Part shown: positions 1-8,465 of the stretch, in pieces
Position numbering within the stretch: the first letter of the stretch is position 1
How the letters are laid out: each line of letters opens with the position of its first letter
From: Vibrio hepatarius
GTDB lineage: Bacteria; Pseudomonadota; Gammaproteobacteria; Enterobacterales; Vibrionaceae
Length of the DNA stretch: 64,000 nt
Assembly: GCF_001274785.1 (NCBI RefSeq)
Contig: NZ_LHPI01000003.1
Span: 62,001 to 126,000 of the forward strand
Reading direction: 5' to 3'
Program-made: the position numbers and the translations under genes
The notes under the pieces: generated by a model
The model's input: the letters and a program-made list of their open reading frames with translations, nothing else
Database searches by the model: none
Told to the model about the DNA's origin: nothing

Positions 1-2
1 AG

Positions 3-830
3 TACCCTGCCCTGATCAGCCAGACTCGCGCAAAAATCATCCCAAACAGTGTCTCGCACCAGCGCAAGTTACGCGCTCGAGAATGGATGCCAGCCAAAGG
101 TTTGTATGATTGCGATAAAGAGCTATTTGACTGGTTGCTCGCACCGCTAAACGACAATGACAAAACCTTGTTTAGCCTGATGCGTGAAGATACGCTCGCC
201 GATCATCAACACCGAAAAACTCGTTATAAGTCGATCGACTGTTCAATCATGGAGTTGGCAGACGATATCGCTTACGGCGTACATGATTTGGAAGACGCAT
301 TAGTACTGGGCATGGTCAACCGCCATCAATGGATTGAAGGCGCGGCGAGTAAGTTGGCGGAATGTGGCGACCCTTGGTTTGAAAAACACATCGCTTCGAT
401 TACCGAAATGCTGTTTTCCGGTACTCATTTCCAGCGTAAAGACGCGATTGGTGGAATGGTTAACGCGCTACTGACGAGTATTTCTATCAAGCCCGTCGAC
501 GCGCCATTCGAGTGCGAGCTGCTGGCATTCAATGCGTATCTTGAACCGACGATGGATAAAGCATTAGAGATATTGAAGCACTTCGTCAGTGAGTATGTGA
601 TTCAAGTGCCACACGTTCAGGTTGTCGAGTACAAAGGGCAGCAAATCATTATGGATATCTTTGAAGCGTTAAGCGCCGATCCAGAAAGGCTACTGCCAAT
701 ACAAACTCGTCAGAAATGGCTCGAGCGCAAAGATGAAAGCGCGGGATACCGAGTGATTGCCGACTACATTTCGTCAATGACAGACGGACACGCGCAGCGA
801 CTCCACCAGCAGCTCTTTTCTTCTCATTAA
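3..830 (+). CDS. dGTPase-like HD-domain protein, 5' end outside window
   Basis: The reading frame is open from base 3, so the gene is cut by the window edge and about 275 C-terminal residues are visible. The segment ELADDIAYGVHDLEDA carries the second half of an HD-type metal site (paired Asp), as in deoxyguanosine triphosphate triphosphohydrolase-like proteins, which hydrolyse dNTPs to deoxynucleosides and triphosphate. The visible N-terminal part (ISQTRAKIIPNS, SHQRKLRAREWMPAKGLYDCDKELFDW) and the helical C-terminus ending SMTDGHAQRLHQQLF also fit that family. Vibrio copies are often labelled anti-phage dGTPase, but that role cannot be read from this fragment. It converges on the deaminase gene at 889-1899 across a hairpin. 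The family call is fairly sure; the physiological substrate is not. Confidence 0.8.
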   Translation, partial: YPALISQTRAKIIPNSVSHQRKLRAREWMPAKGLYDCDKELFDWLLAPLNDNDKTLFSLMREDTLADHQHRKTRYKSIDCSIMELADDIAYGVHDLEDALVLGMVNRHQWIEGAASKLAECGDPWFEKHIASITEMLFSGTHFQRKDAIGGMVNALLTSISIKPVDAPFECELLAFNAYLEPTMDKALEILKHFVSEYVIQVPHVQVVEYKGQQIIMDIFEALSADPERLLPIQTRQKWLERKDESAGYRVIADYISSMTDGHAQRLHQQLFSSH

Positions 831-835
831 ACGCA

Positions 836-869
836 ACCGTCATTCCTGCAAGCAAGTTGGAATGACGGT
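836..869. terminator. hairpin between convergent genes
   Basis: An 11-bp perfect inverted repeat, ACCGTCATTCC and GGAATGACGGT with a 12-nt loop, sits between the two convergent stop codons. There is no T-run on either side, so intrinsic termination is plausible but not certain. It could serve both strands. Confidence 0.5.
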
Positions 870-888
870 ATCTCACAAATGTTTTGCG

Positions 889-1899
889 TTACGCGGTCGC
901 GACAAAGTCATCCAGCTTTTCACGCAACACACACTTCTCCGCTTCGCTGATAAAACTGGCGTCAATGGCATTGCACGTAAATAGTGCCAGCTCTTCTCGG
1001 CTTAACGCATGACTTTCCGCGACCGCGCGGAAGTTATCGGTCATGTAACCACCAAAATAAGCTGGGTCATCTGAGTTGATGGTGACGCACAAACCTCGGC
1101 GCAGCAGCTCAACAATATTGTGGTCACGCATTTCATCAAACACTTTCAGCTTGGTATTCGACAACGGGCACACGGTCAACGGCATTTTACTTTCGGCTAA
1201 CAGGGCGACCAGTTGCTCGTCGTCTGCGCAGCGTACCCCGTGGTCAATGCGAGACACATTAAGCAACTCCAGACTGTTGTAAATATTGCTGACTGGCCCT
1301 TCTTCGCCAGCATGCGCCACCGTTATAAAGCCCTCGTCACGTGCTTTACTGAACACACGTTCAAACTTCTCTGGTGGATGGCCTAACTCAGACGAATCCA
1401 GCCCCACCCCGATAATCTTATCTTTATGAGGCAACGCCATCTCTAACACTTCAAACGCGCTCTCTTCATCTAAGTGACGTAAAAAGCACATGATGATGCG
1501 GCTAGTGATACCCAACTGCTCAAGGCCGTCTTTCATTGCTCTGTCGATACCAGCAATCACAGTATCAAAATGAATACCACGCGCGGTATGCGTTTGTGGA
1601 TCAAAAAAGATTTCCGTGTGAATGACGTTGTCTTGTTGGCACTTGAGCAAGTACGCCCACGTCAGGTCGTAGAAATCTTGCTCTTCAATTAACACATTCG
1701 CACCTTGATAATAGATATCTAAAAACGACTGCAAGTTGGTAAATTCATACGCGGCTTTGACTTCTTGTGGTGAAGCAAAAGGCAGGTCGATTTGGTTACG
1801 CTGCGCGAGTTGGAACATCATTTCCGGCTCTAATGTGCCTTCGATGTGCAGATGGAGTTCAACTTTGGGTAGTTGACGAATAAAAGTAGCTTGGTTCAC
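889..1899 (-). CDS. adenosine/adenine deaminase family protein
   Basis: A 336-residue zinc amidohydrolase that deaminates a purine (adenosine to inosine, or adenine to hypoxanthine) in cytosolic salvage. Visible motifs are the metal-binding HLHIEGTLEPE near residue 16, VAHAGEEG with the third metal His and the catalytic Glu-Glu region, IDHGVRC, CPLSNTKL, and NSDDPAYFG with the metal Asp pair. The HIEGTLEPEMMFQLA start and the length resemble the adenine deaminase branch (Aah1-like) more than classical Add, although such genes are commonly named add in Vibrio. The start is GTG at 1899, with AGGAG about 8 bases upstream. It stands alone, facing the dGTPase gene. The family is secure; the adenine versus adenosine choice is open. 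Confidence 0.88.
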   Translation of the reverse strand: MNQATFIRQLPKVELHLHIEGTLEPEMMFQLAQRNQIDLPFASPQEVKAAYEFTNLQSFLDIYYQGANVLIEEQDFYDLTWAYLLKCQQDNVIHTEIFFDPQTHTARGIHFDTVIAGIDRAMKDGLEQLGITSRIIMCFLRHLDEESAFEVLEMALPHKDKIIGVGLDSSELGHPPEKFERVFSKARDEGFITVAHAGEEGPVSNIYNSLELLNVSRIDHGVRCADDEQLVALLAESKMPLTVCPLSNTKLKVFDEMRDHNIVELLRRGLCVTINSDDPAYFGGYMTDNFRAVAESHALSREELALFTCNAIDASFISEAEKCVLREKLDDFVATA

Positions 1900-1916
1900 G
1901 CTTGTCTCCTCATTAG

Positions 1917-2207
1917 ATGATTATGAACAAACGCTTTTCTCGAGATGAATTTGTGGCATACAAAGAGAAAAGCGCAGTGCACTTAACTCTTCGTAATCTG
2001 GAGTTTACGGTTCCAGGTAGAGACTCCCACACCGTATCAGTGGGATTATACGAAGCACGCATGGCGGATATCCCAGCCAAACGTTTTCGGCGGCATTATA
2101 TTCAGACAAGTTGCCCGATGGCAACGATGCGCTTGAAATTAATTTTAGACGCTATTGTTATTACTGTAGATAATTTTTCTCAAACACACCGGGTGGCATC
2201 TGCTTGA
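1917..2207 (+). CDS. small hypothetical ORF, uncertain
   Basis: A 96-codon frame (second ATG at 1923) in the gap between two minus-strand genes, overlapping the 3' end of the tapT-like gene by 47 bp on the opposite strand. The codons look reasonable and the product is mixed basic/hydrophobic, with segments such as SRDEFVAYKEKSAV and RMADIPAKRFRRHY, but I recognise no domain. There is no convincing ribosome-binding site, and only 17 bp separate it from the deaminase start. It may be a genuine small gene, a remnant or a chance frame. Confidence 0.3.
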   Translation: MIMNKRFSRDEFVAYKEKSAVHLTLRNLEFTVPGRDSHTVSVGLYEARMADIPAKRFRRHYIQTSCPMATMRLKLILDAIVITVDNFSQTHRVASA

Positions 2208-2769
2208 TTTGAAACTCGATCATCTGATTAAACGATTCGATCAACGGAGAGAAGTCGTGCTCAGGTTGCAACAATGACAGGATGTGATAACCCGCCTCTA
2301 CAGTAGATAAACTGTTATCACTCGGCGCTTTGCGAATCCGATAGTTGCCTTGCAGATTTTCCGGTAACTTAATTAACGGCAAGGTGTGCAAGTTGCTCGA
2401 CAACTGCCACATTTTATAAGCCTTCTTCCAGGTTCCATCGAGTAAGATAACACGCACTTTCTCACCGTTATCGAGCTTGTCTGCCACTTGATTGTGGGTC
2501 AACGCCCCTTCTCCGGGATAAAGGATAAAATGGTGGTATTGGTGATCGCTGAGTAGTTGATTCAGCGCTTCGTGCTCACTGAAATCCTCACCGACAAAGT
2601 AGTGGCTGTTCGCCAAGGAGAGTTTTAAGATCCGCGCCGTTCCCATGGGTCTGTTTGTTTCACTCGGATGTTGTAAGATGACCAACTCAACATTCGATGT
2701 TAGTCTTTGTATCCATTTACAAATACAAGCTTTTTGTGACTTTCCACATTGAGAACAGTATCGGGACAT
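2161..2769 (-). CDS. tapT: tRNA-uridine aminocarboxypropyltransferase (DTW domain)
   Basis: A 202-residue DTW-domain protein, matching TapT (YfiP), which moves the 3-amino-3-carboxypropyl group of S-adenosylmethionine to uridine-47 of some tRNAs (acp3U). The N-terminus has a Cys cluster, CSQCGKSQKACICKW, typical of the family. The diagnostic DGTW appears in VILLDGTWKKAYKMW, with HPSETNRPMGTARIL and RKAPSDNSLSTVEA further along. It starts at ATG 2769 and is divergent from rrtA, whose best start is only a few bases away, so the two promoters must overlap the neighbouring coding ends. Confidence 0.88.
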   Translation of the reverse strand: MSRYCSQCGKSQKACICKWIQRLTSNVELVILQHPSETNRPMGTARILKLSLANSHYFVGEDFSEHEALNQLLSDHQYHHFILYPGEGALTHNQVADKLDNGEKVRVILLDGTWKKAYKMWQLSSNLHTLPLIKLPENLQGNYRIRKAPSDNSLSTVEAGYHILSLLQPEHDFSPLIESFNQMIEFQIKQMPPGVFEKNYLQ

Positions 2770-2772
2770 AGT

Positions 2773-3339
2773 GTGCGCTTATTTGTTTTGTTAATCGCTA
2801 TCAGCTTGCTGTGCTTAGGACTCCAGTTTGAGCCTATGCTTTCACTTGCTGAATGGCATCGCCAATTAATTTTAGATGGTCAGTGGTGGCGAATCCTATC
2901 AGGAAACTTTACCCACACCAACTTTGCGCATCTCGGCATGAACCTCGCCGCACTTTGGATCATCAGTTTTATTTTCAAGCCGACGGCGAAGTTGTGGCTT
3001 TTCAGCTTAGTAGTAATCAGCATATCGGTCGGGTTACTCAACTTCTTCAGCGATATGACCACTTACGTTGGCTTATCTGGCGTATTGCACGGTTTGTTTG
3101 CCTGCTTTGCACTGAAAGAAGCCCTAGACGGAAGAAAAAGCAGTTGGCTGCTGGTAGCAGGTGTTATCGCCAAAGTGACTTGGGAGTTGACCATGGGCGC
3201 CTCGCAATCCACTAGCGAACTTATCAACGCACGTATTGCGGTAGAGTCGCATTTGTTTGGTGTAATCAGTGGTTTCTTATTTGCACTGATGCTTCGCTAT
3301 GCGCCTCAACTCAACATCTTGAAAAACTCTCAGCGTTAA
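2773..3339 (+). CDS. rrtA: rhombosortase (rhomboid-type intramembrane serine protease)
   Basis: A small rhomboid protease of about 188 residues with several membrane helices. FAHLGMNLAALW carries the conserved His and Asn region, GLSGVLHGLFA carries the GxSG catalytic Ser, and VESHLFGVISG carries the catalytic His. The compact size and these motifs fit the rhombosortase subfamily, which processes proteins bearing a C-terminal GlyGly-CTERM tail at the inner membrane. I prefer GTG at 2773, preceded by CGGGA at a normal spacing. An upstream TTG at 2749 would overlap tapT by 21 bp. A clear intrinsic terminator follows at 3361. No GlyGly-CTERM substrate was recognised in this window. Confidence 0.82.
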   Translation: MRLFVLLIAISLLCLGLQFEPMLSLAEWHRQLILDGQWWRILSGNFTHTNFAHLGMNLAALWIISFIFKPTAKLWLFSLVVISISVGLLNFFSDMTTYVGLSGVLHGLFACFALKEALDGRKSSWLLVAGVIAKVTWELTMGASQSTSELINARIAVESHLFGVISGFLFALMLRYAPQLNILKNSQR

Positions 3340-3360
3340 TTTCAGTTGATGTTCCTACCT

Positions 3361-3386
3361 AAAGGGCGCAGAATGGCGCCCTTTTC
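3361..3386 (+). terminator. intrinsic terminator after rrtA
   Basis: The stem GGGCGC/GCGCCC with loop AGAATG is followed by TTTTCT, 20 bases after the rrtA stop. Confidence 0.85.
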
Positions 3387-3440
3387 TCAGTAAGTAAATT
3401 GTCTGAGAACATCCCCCCCAATTTATACAGAGATCAATTT

Positions 3441-4889
3441 ATGGGTTTTACCTCTTTAGGCCTTTCTGCCCCAATTCTTAAAGCTATTGAAGAACAGGGT
3501 TACGACAAACCGTCTCCGATTCAGGAGCAAGCTATCCCAGCCGTATTAGAAGGCAAAGATGTGATGGCAGCAGCGCAGACAGGCACAGGTAAAACAGCAG
3601 GCTTTACACTGCCGATTCTTGAACGCCTCGACAACGGCACTCGTGTAAAAGGCAATCACGTACGCGCTTTGATCCTAACGCCGACTCGTGAGCTAGCGGC
3701 TCAGGTTCAAGAGAACGTGTTCAAATACAGTCGATACCAACGCCTGACTTCCACTGTGGTTTTTGGTGGGGTGAAGATTAACCCGCAAATGATGAAACTG
3801 CGTAAAGGCTGTGATGTACTGGTGGCGACACCGGGCCGTTTGTTGGACCTATACCAACAAAACGCGATTAAGTTTGAGCAACTTGAAGTGTTGGTTTTAG
3901 ACGAAGCTGACCGCATGCTTGACATGGGCTTTATCCGCGATATCCGTAAGATTCTGGCGCTGTTACCAGAAAAACGTCAAAACCTACTGTTCTCTGCGAC
4001 CTTCTCAGCCGAGATCCGCGAGTTAGCAAAAGGCTTGGTGAATAACCCAGTAGAAGTATCGGTTAACCCAGAAAACTCAACCGCAGTTACGATTGAGCAG
4101 TCCATTTACCCAGCAGACAAGCGCAAGAAAGCGCCAATGTTGGTTAAGCTGATCAAAGACGGCGATTGGAAACAGGTATTGGTTTTCTGCCGCACCAAAC
4201 ACGGCGCAAACCGCCTTGCCTTCTTCCTAGAGAAAGAAGGCATTACCGCTGCACCGATTCACGGTAATAAAAGCCAAGGCGCTCGTACTCGTGCATTAGC
4301 CGATTTTAAATCAGGCGATGTTCGCGTTTTGGTTGCTACCGATATCGCCGCGCGTGGTATTGATATCCCTCAGTTACCACAAGTGGTTAACTTTGAACTG
4401 CCGCACGTTGCTGAAGATTACGTACACCGCATTGGTCGTACAGGTCGTGCGGGTGAAGTTGGCCGAGCATTCTCTCTTGTTGAAGCAGACGAAGCTGGCG
4501 AACTATTTGCGATTGAGCGTTTGATTCAACAAGTATTGCCTCGTTTAGAAATTGAAGGTTATAAGCCAGCGAACGAGTTGCCAGAATCCAAACTGGATAC
4601 TCGTCCAATCAAACCGAAAAAACCTAAGAAGCCGAAGAAACCAAGAACCGACCACGCGGACGGTCAACGCTCTGGAGACAATGCACGCGGTCATAAACCA
4701 GCGGGCAAAAACAAGCGCCACTTTGGTCACAACAAAGCTAACGGCGAAAACTCAAATAAAGGCAACCAAGGTAAACGCGGAGACAGTAAGTCCGGTGCAG
4801 GTAACGCCAAAAGCCCTGCAGCGAACAACGGTCAAAAACGTCGTCGCCCAGCTAACCGCAAGCCGAGTAACGCTCAACCAAAAGCATAG
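3441..4889 (+). CDS. rhlE: DEAD-box ATP-dependent RNA helicase, RhlE type
   Basis: A cytosolic RNA helicase of 482 residues from ATG 3441. The Q-motif region ([27 protein letters not shown]) is followed by Walker [13 protein letters not shown], the DEAD box [16 protein letters not shown] in LLFSATFS, and the C-terminal motifs [17 protein letters not shown] and [10 protein letters not shown]. After about residue 390 comes a low-complexity basic tail with repeated KPKK units and Asn/Gly/Lys/Arg-rich sequence, as in cold-adaptation and ribosome-assembly helicases of this group. A TTG 14 codons upstream (3399) keeps the frame open, but RhlE proteins begin with the MGFTSLGLS-type sequence, so the ATG is preferred. 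It is a single-gene unit with terminators on both sides. Confidence 0.92.
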   Translation: MGFTSLGLSAPILKAIEEQGYDKPSPIQEQAIPAVLEGKDVMAAAQTGTGKTAGFTLPILERLDNGTRVKGNHVRALILTPTRELAAQVQENVFKYSRYQRLTSTVVFGGVKINPQMMKLRKGCDVLVATPGRLLDLYQQNAIKFEQLEVLVLDEADRMLDMGFIRDIRKILALLPEKRQNLLFSATFSAEIRELAKGLVNNPVEVSVNPENSTAVTIEQSIYPADKRKKAPMLVKLIKDGDWKQVLVFCRTKHGANRLAFFLEKEGITAAPIHGNKSQGARTRALADFKSGDVRVLVATDIAARGIDIPQLPQVVNFELPHVAEDYVHRIGRTGRAGEVGRAFSLVEADEAGELFAIERLIQQVLPRLEIEGYKPANELPESKLDTRPIKPKKPKKPKKPRTDHADGQRSGDNARGHKPAGKNKRHFGHNKANGENSNKGNQGKRGDSKSGAGNAKSPAANNGQKRRRPANRKPSNAQPKA

Positions 4890-4913
4890 CTTCGACAATT
4901 TTTATGATTGATA

Positions 4914-4945
4914 CAAACCCCACCAATGCGTGGGGTTTGTTTTAT
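4914..4945 (+). terminator. intrinsic terminator after rhlE
   Basis: The 10-bp stem CAAACCCCAC/GTGGGGTTTG with loop CAATGC is followed by TTTTATT. Confidence 0.88.
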
Positions 4946-4981
4946 TCTAGTTATCTTGAAAATTTCCCTAAGTCTCAAATA

Positions 4982-5143
4982 ATACCAATCACAGTAAGTA
5001 AATGGTCAGAAATAGCGTAGGAAAAATGCTTGAGAACAAGGCAAAATTTTTCGATAAGTAGTTATTCTACAATCAAAAATTTTAACGCAGTTATCGAGTA
5101 TTTTAACAAGCTAGAATGAACAGTTATTTACTACGATTGGTAT
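4982..5143. repeat. 162-bp palindromic interspersed repeat, copy 1
   Basis: The unit begins ATACCAATC and ends GATTGGTAT, so its termini are inverted repeats. Pairing continues imperfectly for about 30 bp at each end and again in the centre (AAAATTTTT ... AAAAATTTT). A second copy of identical length lies at 62629-62790 in the same orientation, with about 11 mismatches by eye. No open reading frame is present. It looks like a non-autonomous MITE-like or REP-like element. It lies directly upstream of the first agaR gene, so that gene's promoter must be inside it or in the 67 bp after it. Confidence 0.85.
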
Positions 5144-5210
5144 AAATAGATTCAACTTCGAATCACGTTTGGTTAAAGTTGCCATTACGAATCCTTGAAC
5201 AGCTGACGCC

Positions 5211-5978
5211 ATGCTCTCGACCGCTCAACGCAGAAACGAAATCCTGCAATACATCCAAACCCACCAGAAAGGTGAGGTGTCCTATTTTGCTGAGCAATAT
5301 GGCGTGTCAGAAGTCACCATCCGCAGTGATCTAAACCAATTAGAGCGCCAAGGCTGCGTTACTCGTTGCTATGGTGGCGCGTTGCTAAACTCTCAATTCG
5401 CGTTCGAAAAACCACTCAACGACAAAAAGCAGCTCAATAGCGATATCAAAGCGAAGTTAGGCCAATACGCGGCGTCATTGATCCAAGATGGCGATAAGAT
5501 CATCCTTGATTCTGGCTCGACGACAGAACAAATTGCCTACCACCTAAAAGGCAAAAGCAACATTACCGTGATGACTAACGGCATTAACATCGCCTACCAC
5601 CTTGCGAATCAAGCCAATGTGGAAGTGATGGTTACAGGCGGTTTAATGAGGAAAAACTCTTATTCGTTGTATGGTGCTGGCGGCGAGGCGTTTCTCTCAG
5701 GTTTTCGTTTCAACAAACTGTTTTTAGGCGTCGATGGCTTCGACAAATTGGCTGGAGTAACCACACCGCACCAAGGTGAAGCGGACATTAACCGCCAAAT
5801 GGTGGAAGCCGCACAAAACATCATTGCGATTACCGATTCATCCAAGTTTAACCGCCAAAGCTTTTGCTTAATCGCTCGTCCAGAGCAACTCAATATCCTG
5901 ATTACCGATAGCGGAATTCCTCAAGACTACGTTGAAGAACTCTCTGCACTCGGCTTAGAAGTGCATATCGTTGAATAA
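5211..5978 (+). CDS. agaR: DeoR-family repressor, AgaR-like (first copy)
   Basis: A 255-residue DeoR/GlpR-family regulator. Residues 1-60 form the winged helix, with recognition segment FAEQYGVSEVTIRSDLNQLERQG. The remainder is the sugar-phosphate sensing domain, with LDSGSTTEQIA, VMTNGINIAYHL, FNKLFLGVDGFD and ITDSSKF. The FxKLFLGVDGFD and GxTTPxxxEAxxNR signatures resemble AgaR, the repressor of N-acetylgalactosamine genes. The start is ATG 5211; the ribosome-binding site is weak. It is followed by 390 bp of putative operator DNA and then a close paralogue heading the aga operon. The amino-sugar specificity comes from context plus family resemblance; which operators each copy binds is unknown. 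Confidence 0.82.
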   Translation: MLSTAQRRNEILQYIQTHQKGEVSYFAEQYGVSEVTIRSDLNQLERQGCVTRCYGGALLNSQFAFEKPLNDKKQLNSDIKAKLGQYAASLIQDGDKIILDSGSTTEQIAYHLKGKSNITVMTNGINIAYHLANQANVEVMVTGGLMRKNSYSLYGAGGEAFLSGFRFNKLFLGVDGFDKLAGVTTPHQGEADINRQMVEAAQNIIAITDSSKFNRQSFCLIARPEQLNILITDSGIPQDYVEELSALGLEVHIVE

Positions 5979-6127
5979 GTTAGAATGACAACTTCGTCAT
6001 CTATCGACTCGAAAATAACTTTTCCAACGACCCATTCAGACCACCAATAATTCACCCAAATATAAAAACTGTGAAGTCACGCAGTTTGCATTTCGAAACC
6101 CCTACTTTTTCTACTATTTGTTTACAA

Positions 6128-6358
6128 CTTTCACTGTGAAAGATCGCCAACCTTTGATTTACGTCGATTTCGGCACAGCGTTTCAGCTTTAGAGTGAAAG
6201 CTTCACCTTTCACTTTCATTCAAACGAAAGGTTTTTCACTCCCAAACCGAAAGAAAAGCGAATGTGATCTCGCGTTTAATTTCGCTTTCTGACACCTGCT
6301 TTAATACCAATCAAAAGAAATCGAAACATTTCGTCCAACAACCGAAATGTAGCGAAAG
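6128..6358 (+). promoter_or_regulatory. aga control region with repeated CTTTC/GAAAG elements
   Basis: The gap of 391 bp between the two regulator genes holds no gene but a striking series of CTTTC and GAAAG pentamers: CTTTCACTGTGAAAG (perfect palindrome, 6128-6142), GTGAAAG (6194), CTTTCAC (6207), CTTTC (6213), CGAAAG (6225), CCGAAAG (about 6247), CGCTTTC (about 6283) and GCGAAAG (about 6352). AgaR sites in other proteobacteria are, as I recall, built of repeated CTTTC-type tracts, so this is probably the operator region of the aga operon and perhaps of the upstream agaR. I did not locate a definite -35/-10 pair. Confidence 0.6.
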
Positions 6359-6369
6359 AGGAATTGGTA

Positions 6370-7146
6370 ATGACAAATGCAGAACGAAGACAACACATGA
6401 TGGCACATATTCGTGCTCATGGATCAGGCAAGGTCGATGAGTTTGCAAACCAGTACAAGGTGTCCGCCGTCACCATTCGCCATGACCTCAACTTACTTGA
6501 GAAAGAAGGTTGCGTATTCCGCTGTTACGGCGGGGCAACACTTAACCCAAATTTTGCTTTCGACCAGCCTTTGTATCGCAAAGACCAACTCAATCGAAGC
6601 GCGAAACAGAGCATTGCTCAAGCGGCTGCAGCACTGGTGAAAGATGGTGAGGCGATCATCTTAGACTCAGGGACCACTATCGGCCTCATGCCTCAGTACC
6701 TCGCTTCAAAACAGCAATTGGTGGTAATGACCAACGCGCTCAATACCGCTTATCAGCTCAACAACATAGAGAACATCGATTTGCACGTCGTCGGCGGCAG
6801 TTTACGTCGTGCGTCTTGTTCTCTGATTGGTCACCACGGCGAGCAACAAATCCGCTCCTATTTGTTCGACAAGCTGTTTCTTGGCGTCGATGGATTTGAC
6901 CTTCAATCAGGCATCACCACGCCAGACAACCATGAAGCGCAAGTCAACCGTGCAATGTGCGATGTCGCGAGACAAATCATTGCGGTAACCGACTCCAGCA
7001 AGTTCGGCCGCAAAAGCTTTTGCATGATCCGCCCAGCGAGCCAAATCGACGTTCTGGTGACCGATAGTAATATCCCCCATGCCACCCATCAGGCTCTACT
7101 TGATATGGGTGTCGAAGTCATTCTTGCTGACCAAACCATTAACTAG
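6370..7146 (+). CDS. agaR: DeoR-family repressor, AgaR-like (second copy, operon-linked)
   Basis: A 258-residue paralogue of the preceding regulator, sharing the layout and many motifs: the helix-turn-helix FANQYKVSAVTIRHDLNLLEKEG, FRCYGGATLNPNFAFDQPL, LDSGTTIGLMPQYL, FDKLFLGVDGFDLQSGITTP and VTDSSKFGRKSFC. The start is ATG 6370, with AGAGG about 9 bases upstream; the TTG at 6364 is too close to that site. Only 8 bp separate its stop from agaZ, so it is the first gene of the catabolic operon and probably autoregulated. The likely inducer is a phosphorylated amino sugar (inference). Two AgaR-like genes in tandem are unusual for this kind of cluster. Confidence 0.84.
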   Translation: MTNAERRQHMMAHIRAHGSGKVDEFANQYKVSAVTIRHDLNLLEKEGCVFRCYGGATLNPNFAFDQPLYRKDQLNRSAKQSIAQAAAALVKDGEAIILDSGTTIGLMPQYLASKQQLVVMTNALNTAYQLNNIENIDLHVVGGSLRRASCSLIGHHGEQQIRSYLFDKLFLGVDGFDLQSGITTPDNHEAQVNRAMCDVARQIIAVTDSSKFGRKSFCMIRPASQIDVLVTDSNIPHATHQALLDMGVEVILADQTIN

Positions 7147-7154
7147 GAATTCCC

Positions 7155-8465
7155 ATGAAATCGTTACTTTCGCTTATCGAACAACACAAACAAGGACACA
7201 CCAAGGGGATTTACTCTGTTTGCTCTGCGCACCCACTCGTGCTTGAAGCGGCGATCCAACAAGCAGCAAATGACAACCAGTTGGTGTTGATTGAAGCGAC
7301 GTCTAATCAGGTCAACCAATTTGGCGGCTACACCGGCATGACACCGCAAGACTTTGCTAGCTACGTTTTCCAGCTCGCAAACAGCCTCAACTTTCCAGTC
7401 GACAACATCGTGTTAGGCGGTGACCACTTAGGCCCAAACTGCTGGCAACATCTTAACGTGAAGCAAGCGATGGAATATTCCGCCCAGATGATTCACGACT
7501 ATGTCTCCGCTGGCTTTAAGAAAATCCACCTTGATTGCTCTATGCCTTGTGCCGATGACCAACTGCCGTTGAGCGAAACCATCATGGCGGAACGCGCAGC
7601 GCAGCTTTGTCTAGTGGCAGAAAACGCTTGGCAAAGTATTGGCGGTGAAGCGCCTGTTTATGTCATCGGTACCGAAGTACCAACGCCTGGCGGTGCGCTG
7701 GAATCGTTAGAAGACGAAGGTATTGAAGTCACCAAACCAGAAGAAGCGCTTGCGACGTTAAACGCCCATCACCAAGCATTCAGCGATATCGGTATCGCTA
7801 ACGTCTGGTCACGCGTGATCGGTTTGGTTGTTCAACCCGGCGTCGAGTTTGACCACCATAACGTTCACCACTACGACAGTGCCAAAGCTCAGGCTTTAAG
7901 TCAGCTTATTGAACACCAGCCAAACATTGTGTTTGAAGCGCACTCCACCGATTACCAAAACCCGCCCGCTTATCACCAGCTAGTGCGTGACCACTTTGCG
8001 ATTCTAAAAGTCGGTCCAGCTTTAACCTTTGCCTTGCGCGAAGCCCTTTACGGCTTAGACCGAGCGGAAAAAGAGTGGCTCGGCACGCATCACGCCTCTC
8101 ACCTACGCGAAACCATCGAACAGGTTATGCATGAACAGCCTAACTACTGGCGCTCACACTACTCGAGCAAAGGACACCAACAATTTTTAGATTGTAGCTA
8201 CAGCTTGAGCGACCGCATTCGCTACTACTGGACACATCCAGAAGTGAAAGCGGCGCAACAGGCTCTGTTTGACAATCTGCTAGCAAAACCGCTGCCCGTG
8301 ACTCTCCTTAGCCAATATTTGCCAAATCAAGCTAAGGCTATCTCTCAACATAAAATTCAAAATCTGCCCGCTGAAATTGTGATGCACAAGATCATGGAAG
8401 TCACCGAGGTGTACTCCAAAGCCTGTTATTCCAACGCAGTGGCGCAAAAGGAGACTATTCAATGA
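7155..8465 (+). CDS. agaZ: D-tagatose-1,6-bisphosphate aldolase, GatZ/KbaZ-type subunit
   Basis: A 436-residue KbaZ/GatZ-family protein, the subunit that activates and stabilises the class II tagatose-bisphosphate aldolase AgaY/KbaY. Typical segments are QVNQFGGYTGMTPQDF, VLGGDHLGPNCWQ, KKIHLDCSMPCADD, VIGTEVPTPGGA, FEAHSTDYQ and FAILKVGPALTFALREALY. The length matches the family. It was once called tagatose-6-phosphate kinase, but the current view is a non-catalytic chaperone-like subunit. It overlaps agaS by 4 bp (ATGA), indicating translational coupling. Its catalytic partner is the last gene of the operon, about 5 kb downstream. Confidence 0.93.
   Translation: MKSLLSLIEQHKQGHTKGIYSVCSAHPLVLEAAIQQAANDNQLVLIEATSNQVNQFGGYTGMTPQDFASYVFQLANSLNFPVDNIVLGGDHLGPNCWQHLNVKQAMEYSAQMIHDYVSAGFKKIHLDCSMPCADDQLPLSETIMAERAAQLCLVAENAWQSIGGEAPVYVIGTEVPTPGGALESLEDEGIEVTKPEEALATLNAHHQAFSDIGIANVWSRVIGLVVQPGVEFDHHNVHHYDSAKAQALSQLIEHQPNIVFEAHSTDYQNPPAYHQLVRDHFAILKVGPALTFALREALYGLDRAEKEWLGTHHASHLRETIEQVMHEQPNYWRSHYSSKGHQQFLDCSYSLSDRIRYYWTHPEVKAAQQALFDNLLAKPLPVTLLSQYLPNQAKAISQHKIQNLPAEIVMHKIMEVTEVYSKACYSNAVAQKETIQ

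Noticed and set aside
2853-3215. 120-codon frame inside the rhombosortase gene
   Set aside because: Same strand, different frame; the rrtA frame carries the rhomboid catalytic motifs and this one carries none.
4552-4911. 119-codon frame within the 3' end of rhlE
   Set aside because: It is a shifted reading of the repetitive basic tail; rhlE codes through the region with family support.
6302-6369. Third copy of the 162-bp repeat
   Set aside because: Only the ATACCAATC end and a degenerate GAATTGGTA are present; the interior does not match the other copies.
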